From NCBI GenBank assembly GCA_017990305.1, contig JAGNOB010000123.1:1-6278 (forward strand): a stretch of 6,278 nt of DNA. The letters run 5' to 3'. Below, piece after piece: positions 1 to 6,278 of this stretch. This DNA comes from Leucobacter sp. (GTDB lineage: Bacteria > Actinomycetota > Actinomycetes > Actinomycetales > Microbacteriaceae). Each line of letters starts with the position of its first letter. Position 1 is the stretch's first letter. The notes beneath the pieces are model-generated. The model was given only the letters and a program-made list of their open reading frames with translations, did no database searches and was not told where the DNA came from. A program made the translations under genes and the position numbers.

Positions 1-1287
1 GCCGTAGTGGGTCGCTCCGAACCAGCCGATGAAGGCCGCCCACAGCCACGGTGAGAGGAAGCTCATCACACGACCGGTCGTCGCGTACAGCCCGAAGACC
101 TCACCCTGCATGCTCGCCGGCGTCATATGCGTGAGCAGCGAACGGCTTGAAGCCTGTGCCGGACCGACCGCGGCAGAGAGAATGAGGCCACCGATCCAGA
201 AGATCGCTTTGCCCTGCTCGCGGAAGAAGAAAATGAACAGCCCGCTGACCACGAGGGTGATGAGCGAGAACACGATGATGGCTCGCGGGCCGAACTTGTC
301 GTCGAGTCGGCCAGCGATGATCGTGGAGACACCTGCGACGAGGTTGAGCGCGACCCCGAAGACCATGACCTCTGTCGCCGAGAACCCGAACGAGACGGCT
401 GCGAGGATGCCGCCGAATGCGAAGATGCCGGCGAGCCCATCGCGGTAGACGGCGCTTGAGACGAGGAACCAAAACGTCTGCCGGTGGTTGCGGAACAGCG
501 ACCGCAGGTCGCGCACGAGTACCGCGTAGCTGCGGAAGAATCCGACGCGCGGTCGGTCGGTGCGGGCGGGCGGCTCTGGCACCCACAGTACGAACGGAAT
601 CGAGAAGACAATGGTCCACACGGCTGCGCCCACTGCGATGAGGCGATAGGCGAGGCCATCGGAGACGTCCATCCCGAACCAGTTGAGCTCGGTGAGTGCA
701 ACGACAATGACGAGCGCGACGATGCCGCCAATGTAGCCCAGGCCCCAGCCGAGACCGCTCACGCGGCCAACGGTCTTCTTCGTTGAGACATCAAACAGCA
801 TCGCGTTGTAGCTCACGCCAGCGATCTCGCTCGCCACTGAGCCGAGCGCAACAGCGGCGGCGCCGAACCAGAAGAACTGCGGGTCGGAGTAGACGAAGAA
901 CATTGCGAACTGGATGAGCGCGAGCAGGGCGGTGCCGAGTACGACCCACCGCTTCTTCGCGCCGCGTGCGTCCGCCTGCTGGCCGAGGACCGGGGCGAGG
1001 AGCAAGATGAAGATCCCCGCCGCAAACGTGACCCAGCCGTAGTTCGCTGACAGGTCGGCAAGGCCGGTGCAGTACGCGGTTGCAGCGTCTGGACTCTGTG
1101 AGCAGACGAGGCTGCCGTCGGCGTTCTGCGCGGCAACCTCGGGTGCGAGGAACGCGTCCGAGACGAGGTAGAGCGAGACCCACACGAATGTGAGGATCAC
1201 GGAGTTAAACGGCTGCGTCGCCCAATCCCAGAGAGCCCAAGAGTTTACGGTGCGCTTCGTTGCGGGTACGTTCGTTGTCTCGCTCAC
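1..1287 (-). CDS. Atg22/UMF1-like MFS transporter, 3' end cut off by window edge
   Basis: Inner-membrane transporter of the major facilitator superfamily, Atg22-like branch; the substrate cannot be told from sequence. The minus-strand frame is open for 429 codons from GTG at 1287 to the window edge with no stop. Family marks seen: WALWDWATQPFNSV at residues 17-30 leading into the first membrane helix, a motif-A-like GQQADARGAKKR at 102-113 between helices 2 and 3, SYNAMLFDVSTKKTVGRVSG at 159-178 followed by GLGYIGG, AGRLDDKFGPR at 325-335, and SRSLL then EVFGLYATTGR at 396-406. About 10-11 hydrophobic helices are visible. Family members are usually about 430-460 residues, so only a short C-terminal part should be missing. 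The GTG start leaves a 16-residue cytoplasmic tail before the WxxWDWA motif, as is typical; the only Shine-Dalgarno-like match (GGGG, 2 nt away) is poor. The loop at about 44-80 is long and holds two cysteines (62 and 73). It diverges from dnaK. Confidence 0.88.
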   Translation of the reverse strand, partial: MSETTNVPATKRTVNSWALWDWATQPFNSVILTFVWVSLYLVSDAFLAPEVAAQNADGSLVCSQSPDAATAYCTGLADLSANYGWVTFAAGIFILLLAPVLGQQADARGAKKRWVVLGTALLALIQFAMFFVYSDPQFFWFGAAAVALGSVASEIAGVSYNAMLFDVSTKKTVGRVSGLGWGLGYIGGIVALVIVVALTELNWFGMDVSDGLAYRLIAVGAAVWTIVFSIPFVLWVPEPPARTDRPRVGFFRSYAVLVRDLRSLFRNHRQTFWFLVSSAVYRDGLAGIFAFGGILAAVSFGFSATEVMVFGVALNLVAGVSTIIAGRLDDKFGPRAIIVFSLITLVVSGLFIFFFREQGKAIFWIGGLILSAAVGPAQASSRSLLTHMTPASMQGEVFGLYATTGRVMSFLSPWLWAAFIGWFGATHYG

Positions 1288-1300
1288 AGCCCCAGAGTAC

Positions 1301-1310
1301 CGCGATCGCG
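1301..1310. repeat. 10-bp perfect palindrome in the transporter leader
   Basis: CGCGATCGCG reads the same on both strands and lies 14-23 bp upstream of the transporter GTG. It could be a small operator, a restriction/methylation target or chance; in DNA this GC-rich a 10-bp palindrome alone is weak evidence. Confidence 0.3.
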
Positions 1311-1315
1311 AGAAA

Positions 1316-1321
1316 AGGATA
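1316..1321 (-). promoter_or_regulatory. possible -10 element for the divergent transporter
   Basis: On the minus strand TATCCT lies 28 nt upstream of the GTG start at 1287. No convincing -35 hexamer sits 16-18 bp upstream, so this is only a candidate. It is the best -10-like match between the HAIR region and the transporter start. Confidence 0.25.
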
Positions 1322-1390
1322 GGGGGGCGTTTGGTGCCGGCGAGGTGAACGGGGCTCCCGCAGTGGATGCCCTGTGAACGATTCCTGAGA

Positions 1391-1411
1391 GTTGAGTGAA
1401 CTTGACTCAAG
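1391..1411. promoter_or_regulatory. HAIR operator 1 (HspR binding site)
   Basis: GTTGAGT-N7-ACTCAAG, with halves at 1391-1397 and 1405-1411. It matches the actinobacterial HspR-associated inverted repeat CTTGAGT-N7-ACTCAAG at 13 of 14 half-site positions. It lies 15 bp upstream of the dnaK -35 hexamer, and hspR itself is encoded in the operon. HspR binding here is inferred from the family. Confidence 0.88.
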
Positions 1412-1426
1412 TTTGGTGCTTTCAAC

Positions 1427-1452
1427 TTGACACCCGAACCGCCCCCGGTAAA

Positions 1453-1454
<2 letters not shown>
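1427..1454 (+). promoter_or_regulatory. dnaK operon promoter (-35 and -10)
   Basis: A perfect TTGACA at 1427-1432 is followed after 16 bp by TAAACT at 1449-1454, a good vegetative sigma-type promoter. Transcription would start near 1461, giving a leader of about 87 nt before the dnaK ATG. The -10 shares two bases with HAIR 2 and HAIR 1 lies just upstream of the -35, so bound HspR would block polymerase. I saw no SigH-like GGAA/GTT pair and no CIRCE, which fits control by repression alone. Confidence 0.8.
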
Positions 1455-3395
<1,941 letters not shown>

Positions 3396-3397
3396 CA

Positions 3398-4036
3398 ATG
3401 GCTAATCAGGAACATCTGGGCGACGACCAGCCGGCGGGCGATGTTCCGGCAGGCCAGGCTGGCGAGGGATCGCAGGGCGAGACCTCACCAGCACCGGAGA
3501 CGGAGGGTCACACCTCCGCCTCCGGGCCGGAGGGCGCTGACCTCACGGTAGACGATATTCTCGGTGCCGAGCAGACCGAGGAGGCCGCTGGCGCGGACTC
3601 TGACGCTGCTGCCGAGGAGGAGAACCCATACCTGGAGGACCTCCGCCGGCTCACCGCCGAATACGCGAACTACCGCAAGCGCACCGAGGCAAACGTCGAG
3701 CTCGACAAGCAGCGCGCGAAGGCCTCGGTCGTCATGCAGCTGCTGCCCGTGCTCGATGACCTTGACCGTGCCGAACAGCACGGTGACCTCGAGGAGGGCA
3801 GCGCGTTCACCACGATCGCGCAGAAGCTTCGCGCGAGCCTTGAGCGGCTCGGCGTCGAGAGCTTCGGCGAGAAGGGCGAACTGTTTGACCCGCAGGTGCA
3901 TGAGGCGATCGCGCAGGTTCCGGTTCCCGGAACCGAGCAGCACACTGTACTTGACGTAGTCGAGCGGGGCTATCGCATCGGAGATGTTGAACTGCGCCCC
4001 GCCAAGGTAGCGGTGGCGGTGGGGGCTGATGGCTAG
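3398..4036 (+). CDS. grpE: nucleotide exchange factor GrpE
   Basis: Co-chaperone of 212 residues that works as a dimer to release ADP from DnaK. Residues 1-75 are a low-complexity, acidic, Gly/Ala/Glu-rich and probably disordered tail. From about 76 comes the long dimerising helix (YLEDLRRLTAEYANYRKRTE, then VVMQLLPVLDDLDRA). The C-terminal beta wing holds the family signature: FDPQVHEAI at 163-171 and VVERGYRIGDVELRPAKVAV at 187-206. ATG lies 2 nt after the dnaK stop, with GAGGAG at 3381-3386 inside the dnaK end as ribosome binding site (11-nt spacer, somewhat long), suggesting translational coupling. The 3' end overlaps dnaJ by 8 nt. No cysteine is present. Confidence 0.97.
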   Translation: MANQEHLGDDQPAGDVPAGQAGEGSQGETSPAPETEGHTSASGPEGADLTVDDILGAEQTEEAAGADSDAAAEEENPYLEDLRRLTAEYANYRKRTEANVELDKQRAKASVVMQLLPVLDDLDRAEQHGDLEEGSAFTTIAQKLRASLERLGVESFGEKGELFDPQVHEAIAQVPVPGTEQHTVLDVVERGYRIGDVELRPAKVAVAVGADG

Positions 4037-4982
4037 TCAGGACTGGTTAGACAAAGACTTCTACCGCATGCTCGGCGTCTCGAAAGACGTCGACGATGCC
4101 GAACTGAAGAAGGTGTACCGCAAGCTCGCCCGCAAGTATCACCCGGATTCAAACCCGGGCGATGCGGCGGCCGAGGCGAAGTTCAAGGAGATCAGCGAGG
4201 CCTACTCGGTGCTCTCCGACAAAGAACAGCGCGCTGAGTACGACCAGATTCGGGCCATGGGCGCAGGGGGTGCCCGCTTCACGGCGGGTGGCCAGGGCGG
4301 TCAGGGCTTCGAGGATGTCTTCGGTGGGATGTTCGGTGGTGGCCACGGCGGCCGGAACACGCAGTACGGGTTCCAGCAGGGTGGCGGCTACGACGATCTC
4401 TTCAATATGTTCGGTGGCGGGGCGCGCGGGCCGCAAAAGGGCCGCGACGTCAACGCGACGACGACGATCGACTTCGAGACTGCGGTGAGCGGAGACACCG
4501 TCACGCTGCAGACCTCGAATGGCAACGTCAAGGTGAAGATTCCCGCAGGGGTCTCGAACGGGCAGAAGATCCGTCTTCGTGGCAAAGGCGAGCCTGGCCA
4601 GGGGGGCACTCCGGCCGGTGACCTGATGCTCACGGTGACCGTGCGCAAGCACCCGGTGTTCGAGCGTGACGGGTTGAACCTGAAGCTCAAACTGCCTGTG
4701 ACTTTCACAGAGGCGACGCTCGGCGCTACCGTTGAGGTGCCGACGCTGGGCGGAGACACGGTGCGCCTGCGAGTGCAGCCGGGAACCCCGAGTGGCCGCG
4801 TGTTGCGCGTGAAGGGCCGCGGCGTCAAGACCTCGAAAGGCACGGGAGACCTGCTCGCTGAGGTCCAGGTCGCGGTTCCAAGCCACCTGAGCGCTGAGGC
4901 CCGCGAGGCTTTGGAAGCGTTCCAGCAGGTGGAGCCTCAGGAAGACCCGCGGGCGGACCTGTTCGCGCGAGCACGGGCATAA
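4029..4982 (+). CDS. dnaJ: DnaJ-type co-chaperone lacking the zinc finger (class B J-protein)
   Basis: J-domain co-chaperone of 317 residues that delivers substrates to DnaK and stimulates its ATPase. The J domain (about 8-73) has the essential HPD at 38-40 within RKLARKYHPDSNPGD. A Gly/Phe-rich linker follows at about 77-137 (FGGMFGGGHGG, MFGGGARG). The two C-terminal beta domains begin at GRDVNATTTIDFETAV and include KIPAGVSNGQKIRLRGKGEPG at about 170-190. The four CxxCxGxG zinc-binding repeats of classical DnaJ are absent and the protein has no cysteine at all, so it has the build of CbpA/DnaJ class B. Classical DnaJ is about 375-395 residues; the difference is roughly the zinc-finger module. 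ATG overlaps the grpE end by 8 nt, with GGTGGGGG just upstream. The name dnaJ rests on its operon position; a cbpA-like name would also fit its domains. Confidence 0.93.
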   Translation: MASQDWLDKDFYRMLGVSKDVDDAELKKVYRKLARKYHPDSNPGDAAAEAKFKEISEAYSVLSDKEQRAEYDQIRAMGAGGARFTAGGQGGQGFEDVFGGMFGGGHGGRNTQYGFQQGGGYDDLFNMFGGGARGPQKGRDVNATTTIDFETAVSGDTVTLQTSNGNVKVKIPAGVSNGQKIRLRGKGEPGQGGTPAGDLMLTVTVRKHPVFERDGLNLKLKLPVTFTEATLGATVEVPTLGGDTVRLRVQPGTPSGRVLRVKGRGVKTSKGTGDLLAEVQVAVPSHLSAEAREALEAFQQVEPQEDPRADLFARARA

Positions 4983-5011
4983 CCAAACACACACAGAAAC
5001 ATGAAGGCGTA

Positions 5012-5019
5012 GGGAGGAG
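5012..5019 (+). promoter_or_regulatory. hspR ribosome binding site, unusually close to the start
   Basis: GGGAGGAG is a strong Shine-Dalgarno match but ends only 2 nt before the ATG at 5022 (4 nt if GGGAGG is the pairing core). In-frame GTG at 5031 and ATG at 5037 are possible alternative starts that would shorten HspR by 3 or 5 residues without touching the DNA-binding helix. Confidence 0.65.
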
Positions 5020-5021
5020 CG

Positions 5022-5441
5022 ATGGCGAAAGTGCAGATGGACAGGTTCACGCCGGTATTTGCGATCGCTGCCGCATCCGAACTCGCTGAAATGCACCCGC
5101 AGACGCTGCGGCAGTACGACCGCATTGGGCTCGTAGTGCCGCAGCGTACCAGCGGGAATACCAGGCGGTACTCGCTCTACGACGTGCACCGCCTGCGCGA
5201 GGTCGCCAGGCTTTCGGCCGAGGGCCTCAGCCTCGAAGGGATCCGCCGCGTACTAACGCTGGAAGATCGGGTGCGCGAACTCGAAGAGCAGGTGCACGAT
5301 CTCGAGCGCGCGCTCTCAGAGGAGATGCTCAAGCGCCCCGAGCGGCGCGTCTTCGCCGCGGGCGCTGGTGGCGAGGTCGTCACCCTGCGCCGCGGCACCC
5401 GGATGCGCCGCAATGCCGAGGTCGTGGTGTGGAAGCCGTAG
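5022..5441 (+). CDS. hspR: heat-shock repressor HspR (MerR family)
   Basis: DNA-binding repressor of 139 residues that should bind the HAIR sites at 1391-1411 and 1453-1473 and so control its own operon. The winged helix-turn-helix spans about 12-78: ASELAEMHPQTLRQYDRIGL at 18-37 is the HspR version of the MerR recognition region, followed by the wing RTSGNTRRYSLYDVHRLREV and GLSLEGIRRVLTLE. A coiled coil at about 80-103 (RVRELEEQVHDLERALSEEM) should form the dimer. The basic tail 105-139 contains VFAAGAGGEVV, as in other HspRs, and no metal- or drug-binding cysteines. It lies 39 nt after dnaJ and its last 13 nt overlap the next gene. In Streptomyces, DnaK acts as co-repressor of HspR, which links free chaperone level to repression; that is expected but not shown here. 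Confidence 0.96.
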   Translation: MAKVQMDRFTPVFAIAAASELAEMHPQTLRQYDRIGLVVPQRTSGNTRRYSLYDVHRLREVARLSAEGLSLEGIRRVLTLEDRVRELEEQVHDLERALSEEMLKRPERRVFAAGAGGEVVTLRRGTRMRRNAEVVVWKP

Positions 5442-6278
5442 CCGCGAGGCTCGAAGAGTTCTGCTCCACGCTCAGGCGCGACCCCGACTTTGACGCCCCC
5501 GAGCTGCAGGCGTTCGACGCCGCCGACCTGCTCATCTTGGAGACCGCGGCCGAGCGCATCTCTGCTGCTGCTCCGGGAACCGTCGTCACGATTGGCGACA
5601 GGCACGGGGCCCTGACGCTCGCTGCGATCCGCGTGCTCGGTGCCAGCGAGGTGCGCACCTACCAGGATCCGCTGCTCGCCGAGCGCGCGCTCGCGGCCAA
5701 CGCGAGTCGGCTCGGCCTCGACAGCGGCTACTCAGCTCAGCCACTTGGCGCAGAGCTCCTGTCTGGCGCGAAGACCGTGCTCGTGCAGCTACCACGCGGT
5801 CTCGAAGCGTTGGAGGAGCTCGCCTGGATGATCGCCAGGTACGCCGACCCCGATGTGCGTGTTTTCGCAGGCGGCCGCGTGAAGCACATGACCCGCGCGC
5901 AGAACGACGTGCTCGGGCGCACCTTCGGCGAGGTGACTGCGGGTCTCGGCTGGCGCAAGTCCCGGGTGCTGCAGGCCAGCGGGCCGCTCGAGACTTCTAC
6001 AGTGCCGCCGTTTCCGAAGTGGGGCAGTGACCGGGAGCTCACGTTCGCGCTCGCGGCCTTCGGGGCGACCTTCGGCGGAACGAAGCTCGACCACGGCAGC
6101 AGGTTGCTGCTCAGCACGTTGACCGATGACAGTGGGGCTGCGGCTTTCGGCGCCCCGACCAGTCAGGCGCGCGTGCTCGACCTCGGGTGTGGCAGCGGCG
6201 TTCTCGCGGTTTCCGCTGCGCTCGCGCTGCCGCGCGCGCAGGTCATCGCGAGCGACCAATCCGACGCCGCTGTGCGCT
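5429..6278 (+). CDS. RsmC/RlmG-like rRNA guanine-N2 methyltransferase, 3' end cut off
   Basis: Open for 283 codons from GTG at 5429 to the window edge. It resembles the SAM-dependent class I methyltransferases that modify a guanine of small- or large-subunit rRNA (RsmC/RlmG group). The C-terminal catalytic domain starts near 205; LDHGSRLLLSTL at 220-231 matches the conserved LDxGSxLLLxxL stretch before the SAM site, and VLDLGCGSGVLAV at 249-261 is SAM motif I. The catalytic NPPF/Y motif would lie beyond the edge. The N-terminal half (about 1-200) looks like the decayed methyltransferase copy of this family: VVTIGDRHGALTLAAI at 52-67 stands where motif I would be. The start overlaps the hspR end by 13 nt, with GAGG at 5418-5421 and a 7-nt spacer. 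Full family length is about 340-390 residues. Whether the target is 16S or 23S rRNA cannot be decided. Confidence 0.85.
   Translation, partial: MEAVAARLEEFCSTLRRDPDFDAPELQAFDAADLLILETAAERISAAAPGTVVTIGDRHGALTLAAIRVLGASEVRTYQDPLLAERALAANASRLGLDSGYSAQPLGAELLSGAKTVLVQLPRGLEALEELAWMIARYADPDVRVFAGGRVKHMTRAQNDVLGRTFGEVTAGLGWRKSRVLQASGPLETSTVPPFPKWGSDRELTFALAAFGATFGGTKLDHGSRLLLSTLTDDSGAAAFGAPTSQARVLDLGCGSGVLAVSAALALPRAQVIASDQSDAAVR

Noticed and set aside
101..731. Arg- and Ser-rich minus-strand frames of 172 and 202 codons
   Set aside because: They are out-of-frame readings of the transporter, whose true frame is open for 429 codons with clear membrane helices and family motifs.
4149..5189. 346-codon minus-strand open frame antisense to dnaJ and the start of hspR
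   Set aside because: Its product is Arg/His/Leu-rich with no domain and spans two clear genes plus their gap; it is a codon-bias shadow.

Overview
The window holds a high-GC actinobacterial heat-shock operon. A divergent transporter gene lies on its left and a partial methyltransferase gene is fused translationally to its right end. Four things point to an actinomycete: the gene order dnaK-grpE-dnaJ-hspR, a MerR-type HspR repressor gene in place of hrcA, HAIR operators (CTTGAGT-N7-ACTCAAG type) in place of CIRCE, and strong G/C-ending codon use. The protein sequences feel most like Microbacteriaceae (for example Leucobacter or relatives), but that is an impression from reading and no search was run.

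Layout. Positions 1-1287 (minus strand) are an open reading frame with no stop, running off the left edge. It encodes an Atg22/UMF1-like major facilitator transporter missing only its last part. Positions 1288-1547 are the divergent intergenic region. It carries two HAIR operators, a good sigma-70 type promoter between and overlapping them, extra HAIR-like half-sites, and a leader hairpin before the dnaK ribosome binding site. dnaK (1548-3395), grpE (3398-4036) and dnaJ (4029-4982) follow with a 2-nt gap and then an 8-nt overlap. hspR (5022-5441) comes after a 39-nt gap. A GTG-started gene (5429 to the right edge) overlaps hspR by 13 nt and encodes an RsmC/RlmG-like rRNA guanine-N2 methyltransferase, cut off just after SAM motif I.

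How the genes work together. DnaK is the ATP-driven Hsp70, GrpE its nucleotide exchange factor and DnaJ its J-domain co-chaperone. HspR is expected to bind the HAIRs and shut the promoter, with DnaK as its likely co-repressor, as known from Streptomyces. The methyltransferase is probably co-transcribed, which would place an rRNA-modifying enzyme under heat-shock control.

This is largely a conserved housekeeping region and I see no wholly new system. The points most worth a second look are the helically phased HAIR pair with surrounding half-sites, the DnaJ that lacks its zinc finger, the complete absence of cysteine from all four chaperone/regulator proteins, and the overlap of hspR with the methyltransferase gene.
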